Program-made: the position numbers and the translations under genes
The notes under the pieces: generated by a model
Seen by the model: the letters and a program-made list of their open reading frames with translations, nothing else
Database searches by the model: none
Told to the model about the DNA's origin: nothing
In this document: one piece after another, positions 25,182-33,784 of the stretch
Position numbering within the stretch: position 1 is the first letter of the stretch
How the letters are laid out: every line of letters begins with the position of its first letter
DNA from: CALKHQ01 sp050329975
GTDB lineage: Bacteria > Pseudomonadota > Alphaproteobacteria > CALKHQ01
Reading direction: 5' to 3'
DNA length: 64,000 nt
Assembly (NCBI GenBank): GCA_050329975.1
Contig: JBHJOG010000207.1
Span: forward strand, 14,632-78,631

Positions 25182-27917
25182 ATGGACGACCTTCTGAGCG
25201 AATTCTTGACCGAGACCACGGAAAGCCTCGCGCTGCTGGACGTGGAGCTGATCAAGCTCGAACAGACCCCCGACGACCCGGAATTGCTCGGCAGCATCTT
25301 CCGGCTGGTCCATACCATCAAGGGCACCTGCGGCTTCCTCGGGCTTCCGCGGCTCGAGGCGGTGGCGCACGCGTCCGAGAACGTGCTCGGCAAGGTCCGT
25401 GACGGCGCGCTGGACATAACGCCGGTCGCGATCTCGACCATCCTGGAGTCCCTGGACCAGATCAAGTGGATCCTGGCCGAACTGGAGGCGAAGGAGGCGG
25501 AGCCGGAAGGCGAGGACGCCGAGCTGATCTCCCGGCTCAACGCCATCGCGGACGGGGATGCCCCGCCTTCGGGGCCGGCGGTGACCTGGGAATCCCTCGA
25601 GGCCGCATCCGAGGATGCCGAGGAGGCCGTCGATACCGATGACGCGGTCGTGGCTGCCGAGCCGATTGTCGCCGCCGCGCCGGAGCCCGTCGTGGCCGCA
25701 GACGCCGACGACGACTCCGATGCCGACCTCCCGGCGCATCCGGTCGTGGCCAAGCCGGCTGCGGCGCTGGTCAAGGCAGAGCCGCACGGCGACGTCAAGG
25801 AATCAGCCGTCGCCAACCAGACCATCCGGGTCAGCGTCGATCTGCTGGAGAACCTGATGACGCTGGTGAGCGAGCTGGTGCTCACCCGCAACCAGCTGCT
25901 GCAGATGATCCGCAACCAGACCGACAGCGAATTCAACGTGCCCCTGCAGCGGCTGAGCCACGTCACCTCCGAGCTGCAGGAGAACGTGATGAAGACCCGG
26001 ATGCAGCCGATCGGCAATGCATGGGCCAAGCTGCCCCGCATCGTCCGCGACCTTTCGGTGGAGCTTGGCAAGAAGATCGAGCTGGAGATGATCGGCGCTG
26101 ACACCGAGCTCGATCGGCAGGTTCTGGAGCTGATCAAGGATCCGCTGACCCATATGGTCCGCAACTCCGCCGATCACGGCCTGGAGACGCCCGATGTGCG
26201 GTCCGCGGCCGGCAAGCGCGAGACCGGCACCATCGTGCTGCGCGCCTACCACGAGGGTGGCCACATCATCATCCAGATCTCCGACGACGGTAAGGGCCTC
26301 GACCTCGACCGGATCAAGCAGAAGCTGGTCGGGCAGGGGCTCGCCTCCGAGGCCGAGCTGGATGCGATGACCGACCAGCAGATCCAGCAGTTCATCTTCA
26401 AGGCCGGCTTCTCGACCGCCCAGACCGTGACCAGCGTTTCGGGCCGGGGCGTCGGCATGGATGTCGTCCGCACCAACATCGAGAAGATCGGCGGGACCAT
26501 CGAGCTGGCGTCGGTCGCCGGCAAGGGCAGCCGCTTCACCATCAAGATCCCGCTGACGCTGGCCATCGTCTCGGCGCTGATCGTCGAGTGCGGCGGCGAG
26601 AAGTTCGCCATGCCGCAGCTGAGCGTGGTCGAGTTGGTGCGCGTCTCCGCCAAGTCGGAGCACCGGATCGAAACCATCAACAGCGCGCCGGTGCTGCGTC
26701 TTCGCGACCGCATTCTGCCGCTGATCTCGCTGCGCGACCTGCTGCGGCTGAAGACGGCCAATGACGACGAGCCCCAGGGCGCCACGAAGCGCGAGGCCGT
26801 GGCGCCGACGAACGGGACCGCGCTGCTGCACGGCTCGAGCGAGCACTTCATCGTCGTCACCAAGGTCGGGACTTACGACTTCGGCATCGTCGTCGACCGC
26901 GTGTTCGACACCGAGGAAATCGTGGTCAAGCCGGTGGCGCCGATCCTGCGCAACATCTCCATGTTTTCCGGCAACACCATTCTCGGCGACGGCAGCGTGA
27001 TCATGATCCTCGATCCGAACGGGATCGCAGGTGCGACAAGCGAGGTGGCGCCGGAGGCCGCGGAGGGCAGCAGCAAGGTGCGCGAGCATGGCAGCGACGA
27101 GACCGTGACCATGCTGGTGTTCAAGGCCGGCGACGAGACGCCGAAAGCGGTGCCGCTGGCCCTGATAGCCCGCCTCGAGGAGATCGCCGCCGACAAGATC
27201 GAATGGTCGAGCGGCCGGCCGATGGTCCAGTACCGCGGCAAGCTGATGCCGATCGTGACCATCGCCGACGACTACCAGATCAAGACCCAGGGCATGCAGG
27301 CAGTGCTGGTGTTCTCCGACGAGGACCATGCGATGGGCCTGGCGGTCGACGTCATCGTCGACATTGTCGAGGATCGCATGACCGTCGAACTCTCGGCCGA
27401 CCGGCCGGGCTATGTCGGCAGCGCGATCATCAGCGGCAAGGCGACTGACGTGATCGACGCCGGCTACTTCCTCGGCAAGGCGTTCGAGGACTGGTTCGGC
27501 ACCGGCGCGCACCGCGGCGACGATGGCCGGGCGAGCGGCCGGCATCTGCTGCTGGTCGACGACAGCCCGTTCTTCCGCAACATGCTGACCCCGCTGCTCT
27601 CGGCTGCCGGCTATGTGGTCACCTCGGTGGAGAGCGCCAAGGATGCGCTCGACCTCTGCGACCAGGGCCGGATGTTCGATGTCATTGTCAGCGACATCGA
27701 GATGCCGGGCATGAGCGGGCTGGAGTTCGCCGAAGTGGTTCGTGACTCGGCGCAGTGGCGGCAGACTCCGATCGTCGCCCTGTCGTCGCACACCAACCAG
27801 CGCGACATCGATCGCGCCAAGACGGTCGGCTTCAACGACTACGTGGCCAAGACGGACCGCGAGGGTCTGCTGCAGACGCTGTCGGAGACCGTCGTCGCGC
27901 TGCGGGGCGCGGCGTGA
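25182..27917 (+). CDS. cheA: Hybrid chemotaxis histidine kinase CheA with receiver domain
   Basis: The 911-residue kinase is built, in order, as follows. The Hpt domain is at 1-110, with phospho-His44 in RLVHTIKGTCGFLG. An acidic Ala-rich linker spans 125-205 and the dimerisation domain 208-275. The HATPase has N-box DPLTHMVRNSADHGLE near 320 and G-boxes DDGKGLD and GRGVGMDVV. Two CheW-like modules start near 455 and 640, and a receiver domain begins near 787 (HLLLVDDSPFFRNML, phospho-Asp in DVIVSDIEMP). It phosphorylates CheY and CheB in response to receptors. A second CheW-like module and a receiver tail are extra relative to E. coli. It is first gene of the che operon. Confidence 0.9.
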   Translation: MDDLLSEFLTETTESLALLDVELIKLEQTPDDPELLGSIFRLVHTIKGTCGFLGLPRLEAVAHASENVLGKVRDGALDITPVAISTILESLDQIKWILAELEAKEAEPEGEDAELISRLNAIADGDAPPSGPAVTWESLEAASEDAEEAVDTDDAVVAAEPIVAAAPEPVVAADADDDSDADLPAHPVVAKPAAALVKAEPHGDVKESAVANQTIRVSVDLLENLMTLVSELVLTRNQLLQMIRNQTDSEFNVPLQRLSHVTSELQENVMKTRMQPIGNAWAKLPRIVRDLSVELGKKIELEMIGADTELDRQVLELIKDPLTHMVRNSADHGLETPDVRSAAGKRETGTIVLRAYHEGGHIIIQISDDGKGLDLDRIKQKLVGQGLASEAELDAMTDQQIQQFIFKAGFSTAQTVTSVSGRGVGMDVVRTNIEKIGGTIELASVAGKGSRFTIKIPLTLAIVSALIVECGGEKFAMPQLSVVELVRVSAKSEHRIETINSAPVLRLRDRILPLISLRDLLRLKTANDDEPQGATKREAVAPTNGTALLHGSSEHFIVVTKVGTYDFGIVVDRVFDTEEIVVKPVAPILRNISMFSGNTILGDGSVIMILDPNGIAGATSEVAPEAAEGSSKVREHGSDETVTMLVFKAGDETPKAVPLALIARLEEIAADKIEWSSGRPMVQYRGKLMPIVTIADDYQIKTQGMQAVLVFSDEDHAMGLAVDVIVDIVEDRMTVELSADRPGYVGSAIISGKATDVIDAGYFLGKAFEDWFGTGAHRGDDGRASGRHLLLVDDSPFFRNMLTPLLSAAGYVVTSVESAKDALDLCDQGRMFDVIVSDIEMPGMSGLEFAEVVRDSAQWRQTPIVALSSHTNQRDIDRAKTVGFNDYVAKTDREGLLQTLSETVVALRGAA

Positions 27918-27952
27918 ACAGGGCCCGCGACCGGGAACAGGTGAAAGAGATC

Positions 27953-28408
27953 ATGAGCGACGCGATGAGCCAGAATTCCGATTTCGTGACCGTGACGGTG
28001 GCCAAGCAGCTGTTCGGCATCCCGGTGCTGAAGGTCCAGGACATCCTGGGTCCGCAGCGGATCACCCGCATCCCGCTGGCTCCGCCTGAGGTTGCGGGCG
28101 CGCTCAACCTCCGCGGTCGCATCGTCACTGCGATCGACGTCCGCAGCCGGCTGCGCCTGCCGCCGCGAGCGGCCGGCGACGAGGGCATGGCGGTGGTGGT
28201 CGAGCACGACCAGGAGCTTTACAGCCTGCTGATCGACTCGGTCGGCGACGTGCTCAGCCTCTCGGAGAGCAAGTTCGAGCGCAATCCGACCACGATGGAT
28301 GCCCTCTGGCGAGAGGTGTCGGTCGGGATCTACCGGCTGAAGGACGAATTGATGATGGTTCTCGATGTCGACCGGCTGTTGGCGATCGAGAAAGCTATCG
28401 CGGCCTGA
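27953..28408 (+). CDS. cheW: Chemotaxis coupling protein CheW
   Basis: The 151-residue protein is a single CheW domain: TVTVAKQLFGIPVLKVQDIL, then ALNLRGRIVTAIDVRSRL and YSLLIDSVGDVLSL. It links methyl-accepting receptors to CheA. I favour ATG 27953 (AAAGAGATC upstream). A GTG at 27914 that overlaps the cheA stop is also in frame and would add 13 residues. No receptor gene is in the window. Confidence 0.88.
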   Translation: MSDAMSQNSDFVTVTVAKQLFGIPVLKVQDILGPQRITRIPLAPPEVAGALNLRGRIVTAIDVRSRLRLPPRAAGDEGMAVVVEHDQELYSLLIDSVGDVLSLSESKFERNPTTMDALWREVSVGIYRLKDELMMVLDVDRLLAIEKAIAA

Positions 28409-28483
28409 CCGCCGCGACTTGTTTCAATGGCGGCGCCCGGCTTCGTTCGGGCCCGCGCCGAGCGCCACGGAGCCAGTGAGCCA

Positions 28484-28846
28484 ATGCGGTGTCTTATCGT
28501 CGACGATTCCAAGGTGATCCGGGCGGTCACGCGCAAGATCATGGAGGAGCTGTCCTTCGAAACAGTCGAGGCCGCGGACGGCGCGGAGGCGATCGACCGC
28601 TGCAAGGAACAGATGCCTGACGCGATTTTGCTCGACTGGAACATGCCCCGCGTCGACGGACTCGAGTTCCTCGGCATGCTGCGCCAGATGGACGGCGGCC
28701 AGACACCGATCGTCGTGTTCTGCACCTCCGAGAACGCGATCGACAAGATCGACTCCGCACTCAAATCGGGTGCGAACGAGTACATCATGAAGCCGTTCGA
28801 CAGCGAGATCATCCAGTCAAAGCTGCAGCAAGTCGGGTTGATCTGA
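28484..28846 (+). CDS. cheY: Chemotaxis response regulator CheY
   Basis: Starting at ATG 28484 gives 120 residues, MRCLIVDDSKVIRAVTRKIM, exactly one receiver domain. Phospho-acceptor D51 lies in AILLDWNMP. The acidic pair D7/D8 and the conserved Thr/Lys (FCTSEN, IMKPFD) are present. The 19 codons in frame upstream lack a domain. It carries CheA signals to the motor switch. Its stop overlaps the cheB start. Confidence 0.88.
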   Translation: MRCLIVDDSKVIRAVTRKIMEELSFETVEAADGAEAIDRCKEQMPDAILLDWNMPRVDGLEFLGMLRQMDGGQTPIVVFCTSENAIDKIDSALKSGANEYIMKPFDSEIIQSKLQQVGLI

Positions 28847-30027
28847 TGACGCCGGAGCCCCTCATCCGCTCCACGGCCGCCGCCGCGCCCGCGGGCGAAC
28901 GGACCCGGGTACTTCTGGTCGACGACTCCACGGTCTACCGAAGCCTGGTCCGCCGCGAACTGGTGAAGTGCCCCGACATCGAGATCGTCGGCAGCTGCGG
29001 CGACGGCAAGTCGGCGATCCGCGCGGTCCAGGCAACCGCTGCCGATGTGGTCGTGCTCGACATCGAGATGCCGATCATGGATGGGCTTACGGCGTTGCCC
29101 CAGTTGATCGCCGCGCGGCCGTCGGTGAAGGTGATCATGGCGTCGACCCTGACGGTGCGCAATGCCGATATCAGCATGCGCGCGCTGCAGATGGGCGCCG
29201 CGGAAACGGTCGCCAAGCCCACCACCGCCAATCTTACCAACGACGCCGACCGGTTCATCCAGGAGCTGATCCGCAAGATCCGCGCCCTCGGCGAGGCGGC
29301 GCGCCGCAGCGAGAGCCGGCTGGCGCGTCGCGCTGCGCCGGCCGTCCCGGGAGAGGCGGCGCCCGCGCGCCGGCCGGGTCCATCAAGCGGGCCGGCCGCG
29401 GCCGCACCGATCGAGATCAGCCTTCGCCCTGCGCCGACGCGCGCGCCCGAGCTGATCGCCATCGGCAGTTCCACCGGGGGGCCGAAGGCGCTGATGTCGA
29501 TGCTGACGGACCTGGTGAAGTCGGTGAAGACGCCGATCATCGTCACCCAGCACATGCCGGCGACGTTCACCGCCATCCTGGCCGAGCATATCGCGCGTGC
29601 GACCGGCCGGCCCACGGTCGAGGCGACCGAAGGCATGACGCTCGAGCCGGAGCGGATCTACGTCGCCCCCGGCGACTACCACATGACCGTCCGGCGCGAA
29701 TCGCGGACGCTGGTGAAACTGCATCTCGACCAGAACCCGCCGGAGAACTTCTGCCGTCCGTCGGTGGACCCGATGCTGCGGTCCGTGGCGACCTGCTACG
29801 GTGCCACGGTGCTCGCGATCATCCTGACCGGCATGGGGCAGGACGGCGCGCAGGGCGCCAAGGCGCTGGTCGCCGCCGGCGGAGCCGTGGTCGCCCAGGA
29901 TCAGGCGACCAGCGTGGTCTGGGGCATGCCCCAGGCGGCGGCGAAAGCCGGCGTCTGCAGCGCAGTGCTCCCGCTGGACGAGATAGCTCCCTATGTAAGC
30001 AGGCTTGCAATGAGGCACGCGGCATGA
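28846..30027 (+). CDS. cheB: Chemotaxis protein-glutamate methylesterase CheB
   Basis: The 393-residue protein has an N-terminal receiver (RVLLVDDSTVYRSLVRRELV, phospho-Asp72 in VVLDIEMPIMDG). A Pro/Ala-rich linker at about 155-190 follows. The C-terminal methylesterase carries the catalytic triad: Ser in GSSTGGPKAL, His in TQHMPATFT and Asp in LTGMGQDGAQG. It removes methyl groups from receptors for adaptation. It is coupled to cheY upstream by 1 base and to cheR downstream by ATGA. Confidence 0.92.
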   Translation: MTPEPLIRSTAAAAPAGERTRVLLVDDSTVYRSLVRRELVKCPDIEIVGSCGDGKSAIRAVQATAADVVVLDIEMPIMDGLTALPQLIAARPSVKVIMASTLTVRNADISMRALQMGAAETVAKPTTANLTNDADRFIQELIRKIRALGEAARRSESRLARRAAPAVPGEAAPARRPGPSSGPAAAAPIEISLRPAPTRAPELIAIGSSTGGPKALMSMLTDLVKSVKTPIIVTQHMPATFTAILAEHIARATGRPTVEATEGMTLEPERIYVAPGDYHMTVRRESRTLVKLHLDQNPPENFCRPSVDPMLRSVATCYGATVLAIILTGMGQDGAQGAKALVAAGGAVVAQDQATSVVWGMPQAAAKAGVCSAVLPLDEIAPYVSRLAMRHAA

Positions 30028-30884
30028 ATACCGAGGACTTCGAACTCATCACCTCATTGCTGAAGAAGCGCAGCGGCCTGGTGCTGACGCGCGACAAGAT
30101 GTACCTGCTCGAGAGCCGCCTGACGCCGGTCGCGCGCGCATTCGGGCTCGGCGGCCTGCCGGGTCTGATCGACGCCATTCGCAAGCGTCCGGATCCGAAG
30201 CTGATCGACGAGGTGGTCGACGCCATGACCACCAACGAGTCCTTCTTCTTCCGTGACATCAAGCCGTTCGACCAGTTTCGCGACCATGTGCTGCCTACGT
30301 TGCTGAAGTCGCGCGCCGCCCAGAAGTCGATCCGGATCTGGAGCGCGGCCTGTTCCAGCGGCCAGGAAGCCTATTCGCTCTGCATGATCCTGAAAGAGCA
30401 CGCGGCCAAGCTGGCCGGCTGGAAGGTTGAGATCGTCGGCACCGACATCTCGCGCGAAATGCTGACGAAGGCCCGGCGGGGCGTGTATTCGCAGTTCGAG
30501 GTCCAGCGCGGCCTGCCGATCGCCAATCTGGTCAAGTTCTTCGGTCAGGAGGGCGACAAGTGGACCATCTCCGCCGAGCTGCGTGCCATGGTGCAGTTCC
30601 GCGAGTTCAACCTGCTGGACGATCCGCGCGGACTCGGCATGTTCGACGTGGTGTTCTGCCGCAACGTTCTGATCTACTTCGACCAGGAGACCAAGGCCAA
30701 GGTCCTGCATGCGATCGGTGGGGTGTTGAGGCCGGACGGCTTCCTCTATCTCGGGGGTGCGGAGACCGTGCTCGGGGTGACCGACCGCTTCGCCCCGATG
30801 GCGGGCATGCGCGGCATCTACGGGCATGTGGCTCGCGAGCTGGCGCCGCGTGAGGCGAGTGCCCCGATTCGGGCCGCCGTCTGA
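30024..30884 (+). CDS. cheR: Chemotaxis protein methyltransferase CheR
   Basis: The start at 30024 overlaps the cheB stop (ATGA). The product has 286 residues. The N-terminal helical domain is followed by the SAM-binding motif IRIWSAACSSGQEAYSL, then VEIVGTDISREMLTKARRGVY and FDVVFCRNVLIYFDQETK. These are the classical CheR signatures. It methylates receptor glutamates with SAM. It ends the che operon, 31 bp before a strong terminator. The set lacks cheD and cheZ. Confidence 0.92.
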   Translation: MNTEDFELITSLLKKRSGLVLTRDKMYLLESRLTPVARAFGLGGLPGLIDAIRKRPDPKLIDEVVDAMTTNESFFFRDIKPFDQFRDHVLPTLLKSRAAQKSIRIWSAACSSGQEAYSLCMILKEHAAKLAGWKVEIVGTDISREMLTKARRGVYSQFEVQRGLPIANLVKFFGQEGDKWTISAELRAMVQFREFNLLDDPRGLGMFDVVFCRNVLIYFDQETKAKVLHAIGGVLRPDGFLYLGGAETVLGVTDRFAPMAGMRGIYGHVARELAPREASAPIRAAV

Positions 30885-30915
30885 GTCAGCCCAGGTCGCG
30901 CCCGGACAATACAGC

Positions 30916-30945
30916 AAAAAACCGCCGGGGGACCGGCGGTTTTTT
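30916..30945. terminator. Intrinsic bidirectional terminator after the che operon
   Basis: A perfect 13-bp stem, AAAAAACCGCCGG paired with CCGGCGGTTTTTT, has a 4-base loop GGGA. The T-run on both strands makes it work for cheR (plus) and for ctrA (minus, stop at 31003). Confidence 0.9.
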
Positions 30946-31002
30946 CTTGGGTCGCGCATGAGCCGGCCCGCGCCAAGCGGCGGGGCCGGCGGATCGGAAC
31001 CG

Positions 31003-31767
31003 TCAGCCGGCGTGGGCGAAGGATACGTAGCCGTCGTCGTCGTGGCCGACCGGGACGCCGGCACCGGCCGGGCGTCGCTCGCCGCCTTCGGCCTGGGGAT
31101 CGCGCAGTACATAGCCGCGGCCCCAGACGGTCTCGATGTAGTTGGAGCCGCCGGTGGCGGTCGACAGCTTCTTGCGCAGCTTGCAGACGAACACGTCGAT
31201 GATCTTCAGCTCCGGTTCGTCGATGCCGCCATAGAGGTGGTTGAGGAACATCTCCTTGGTCAGCGTCGTCCCCTTGCGCAGGCTCAGCAGCTCGAGGATG
31301 CCGTATTCCTTGCCGGTCAGGTGCAGCGGCTTGCCCTCGACCTCGACCGTATGGGCGTCGAGGTTCACGGCCAGCTTGCCGGTGCGGATGACGGATTCGG
31401 CGTGGCCCTTGGACCGGCGGATGATGGCGTGGATTCGCGCGATCAGTTCGGCCTTGTCGAAAGGCTTGGTCAGATAGTCGTCGGCGCCGAAGCCCAGGCC
31501 CTTGACCTTGTTGTTCGGCTCGTTGAGGCCGGACAGGATCAGGATTGGAGTCTGCACCCGCGCCGCGCGCAGCCGGCGGAGCACCTCGTAGCCGTCGATG
31601 TCAGGGAGCAGCAGGTCGAGAACGATGATGTCGTAGTCGTAGAGCTTTCCGATCTCCAGGCCATCCTCGCCCAGGTCGGTCATGTCGACGACAAAGCCTT
31701 CGGATTGCAGCATCATCTGGATGCTTCGTGCAATCGGAGTATCGTCTTCTACCAACAAAACCCGCAT
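31003..31767 (-). CDS. ctrA: Cell-cycle master response regulator CtrA
   Basis: The 254-residue OmpR-family regulator begins MRVLLVEDDTPIARSIQMML with phospho-acceptor D51 in IIVLDLLLPDIDG, as in Caulobacter CtrA. The DNA-binding domain has LTGKEYGILELLSLRKGTTL and IDVFVCKLRKKLS and ends with ETVWGRGYVLRDP. It activates or represses flagellar and cell-cycle promoters through TTAA-N7-TTAA boxes and is phosphorylated through ChpT. A GANTC (CcrM methylation) site lies at 31772-31776, five bases ahead of the start codon. The gene is divergent from fliI. Confidence 0.93.
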   Translation of the reverse strand: MRVLLVEDDTPIARSIQMMLQSEGFVVDMTDLGEDGLEIGKLYDYDIIVLDLLLPDIDGYEVLRRLRAARVQTPILILSGLNEPNNKVKGLGFGADDYLTKPFDKAELIARIHAIIRRSKGHAESVIRTGKLAVNLDAHTVEVEGKPLHLTGKEYGILELLSLRKGTTLTKEMFLNHLYGGIDEPELKIIDVFVCKLRKKLSTATGGSNYIETVWGRGYVLRDPQAEGGERRPAGAGVPVGHDDDGYVSFAHAG

Positions 31768-31862
31768 GTTCGACTCCCGCTTGAATGCATTGTGCGGTCG
31801 GCCGTGGGGATCGCCGCCGCGGTCGGTTGCATCTGATTAACATTAACTTTCTCACCCATTCG

Positions 31863-31914
31863 TTAAGCAAGGGTAAACGCTCCGATTGTCGGTGGGGGGT
31901 TCATTCACAATTAA
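31863..31914. promoter_or_regulatory. Two candidate CtrA boxes in the ctrA-fliI intergenic region
   Basis: TTAA-N7-TAAA is at 31863-31877 and TTCA-N7-TTAA at 31900-31914. Each differs by one base from the CtrA consensus TTAA-N7-TTAA. A further cluster of TTAA half-sites is at 31837-31846. The position between divergent ctrA and fliI would allow autoregulation and flagellar class II control. This is a motif reading only. Confidence 0.45.
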
Positions 31915-32005
31915 TGGAACGGCACCGGCATGTGATTTACGCCGGCTTAATCCCCGCCGCCTAACATCCCTGGACCCGCTCGCATCGCAGAAGGCGACGC
32001 CGCAT

Positions 32006-33355
32006 ATGCCCGTTCTCGTCGACACCCTGGTCAGGGAGGTTTCTGCCATCCCGAACCCGCAGATCTTCGGGCGGGTGACCGCAGCCCAGGGCATGCTGAT
32101 CGAGGTCGGCGGCGCCCACCGCGCGATGTCGGTCGGCGATCGCTGCCGCATCCGCACGCGCAGCCGCGCGCCATTGCGCTGCGAGGTGGTCGGCTTTCAC
32201 AAGGACAGAGCGATCGTGATGCCGTTCGGCCCGGCCGAGGGTATCGGACTCGGCTGCCGGGTCGAGCTCAGCGGCGCCGCGGCCTATGTCCATCCGGGGC
32301 GGGGCTGGCTCGGTCGCGTGATCAACGCGCTCGGCGAGCCGATCGACGGCAAGGGCCCGCTGCCGCACGGCCCACGCGGCTACGAGATCAGGGCGATGCC
32401 CCCTGCCGCCCACACGCGCGAGCGCGTCGGCGCGAAGATCGACCTCGGGGTCAGAGCGCTCAACAGCTTCGTCACCTGCTGCCGCGGCCAGCGCATGGGC
32501 ATCTTTGCCGGCTCCGGCGTGGGCAAGTCGGTGCTGATGTCGATGCTGGCGCGCTACACCGCCTGCGACGTCTCGGTCATTGCGCTCGTCGGCGAGCGCG
32601 GGCGCGAGGTGCAGGAGTTCATCGAGGACGACCTGGGGCCGGAAGGCCTGGCGCGCAGCGTCGTGGTGGTCGCAACCTCCGACGAGCCGCCCCTGATGCG
32701 CCGGCAGGCTGCCCAGCTTGCGCTGTCGGTGGCCGAATGCTTCCGGGATGAGGGCAAGGACGTGCTCTGCCTCATGGACAGCGTCACCCGCTACGCCATG
32801 GCGCTGCGCGAGATCGGGCTTTCGGCCGGCGAGCCGCCTACGACACGCGGCTATCCGCCATCGGTGTTCGCGGAATTGCCGAAGCTCCTGGAGCGCGCCG
32901 GGCCGGGAGCTGCCGGCCAGGGCAGCATCACCGGGCTGTTCACCGTACTGGTCGAGGGCGACGATCACAACGAGCCGATCTCGGATGCCGTTCGCGGTAT
33001 CCTGGACGGCCACATCGTGATGGAGCGCGCCATCGCGGAGCGCGGCCGCTATCCGGCGATCAACGTGCTGCGATCGATCTCCCGGACCATGCCGCAGTGC
33101 AACAGCCGCGAAGAGATGGCGCTGGTGCTGACCGCGCGTCGTCTGCTGTCGACCTATGGAGACATGGAGGAGTTGATCAGGCTCGGCGCCTATCGTCCGG
33201 GGAGCAACCCGGAGGTCGACGAGGCGATCGCGGTGCAGCCGCAGCTCGAGGCCTTTCTTAACCAGATGAAAAGCGAACACTCCGATTTTGCCGAAACCTA
33301 CGCCCAACTCGCCGCGATTCTCGGCGAAGCCCCCCCGACAGGACAATCTGGATGA
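32006..33355 (+). CDS. fliI: Flagellum-specific ATPase FliI
   Basis: I take ATG 32006 (MPVLVDTLVREVSAIPNPQI), giving 449 residues, the normal FliI length. It has the F1-like P-loop GIFAGSGVGKSVLMSM, catalytic EVQEFIEDDLGPEGL region, and DSVTRYAMALREIGLSAGEP with TRGYPPSVFAELPKLLERAG, a type III ATPase signature. It energises unfolding and export of flagellar substrates. fliJ overlaps by 4 bp. The frame is open further upstream but without a good ribosome-binding site; AAGG lies 11 bases before 32006. Confidence 0.93.
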   Translation: MPVLVDTLVREVSAIPNPQIFGRVTAAQGMLIEVGGAHRAMSVGDRCRIRTRSRAPLRCEVVGFHKDRAIVMPFGPAEGIGLGCRVELSGAAAYVHPGRGWLGRVINALGEPIDGKGPLPHGPRGYEIRAMPPAAHTRERVGAKIDLGVRALNSFVTCCRGQRMGIFAGSGVGKSVLMSMLARYTACDVSVIALVGERGREVQEFIEDDLGPEGLARSVVVVATSDEPPLMRRQAAQLALSVAECFRDEGKDVLCLMDSVTRYAMALREIGLSAGEPPTTRGYPPSVFAELPKLLERAGPGAAGQGSITGLFTVLVEGDDHNEPISDAVRGILDGHIVMERAIAERGRYPAINVLRSISRTMPQCNSREEMALVLTARRLLSTYGDMEELIRLGAYRPGSNPEVDEAIAVQPQLEAFLNQMKSEHSDFAETYAQLAAILGEAPPTGQSG

Positions 33356-33780
33356 AAAGCCTCGATAGCCTGATTCGCCTGCAGAAGTGGCAGCTCGACG
33401 AGAAGCGTCGGCAGCTCGGCGACCTGCGCCGGATGCATGCCGACTTGGCCGCGGCGATTGCGCGCCTCGAAGAAGACATCGCCAACGAGGCCGTGCTGGC
33501 CCGCAAGGACCAGTCGCTCGGCGCCACGTTCGGCGCGTTCGCGCAGGCCGCCGAGGAGCGCAAGCAGAAGCTCGTCGGCTCCCTGCGCGAGCTCGACAGC
33601 CAGATCGACCTCGTCGAGCACGAGATCGGTGCCGCCTTCACCGAACTGAAGAAGGTCGAACTGATCAAGGATAGCCGCGAGGCGCGGATTCGTCAGAGCA
33701 GCGCCCGCCGCAGCCAGGCGACCCTCGACGAGATCGGCTCGATCATGGCCCGTCGCCGGCAGGCCGGCGAAAGCTCCTGA
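33352..33780 (+). CDS. fliJ: Flagellar export protein FliJ
   Basis: The 142-residue, almost entirely alpha-helical coiled-coil protein (MKSLDSLIRLQKWQLDEKRR, heptads through residue 110) is coupled to fliI by an ATGA overlap. It is the central stalk or chaperone-escort of the flagellar export ATPase. Size, charge pattern and position identify it; sequence similarity in this family is low. Its stop is only 4 bp from that of the convergent FliK-like gene. Confidence 0.8.
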   Translation: MKSLDSLIRLQKWQLDEKRRQLGDLRRMHADLAAAIARLEEDIANEAVLARKDQSLGATFGAFAQAAEERKQKLVGSLRELDSQIDLVEHEIGAAFTELKKVELIKDSREARIRQSSARRSQATLDEIGSIMARRRQAGESS

Positions 33781-33784
33781 CGGC

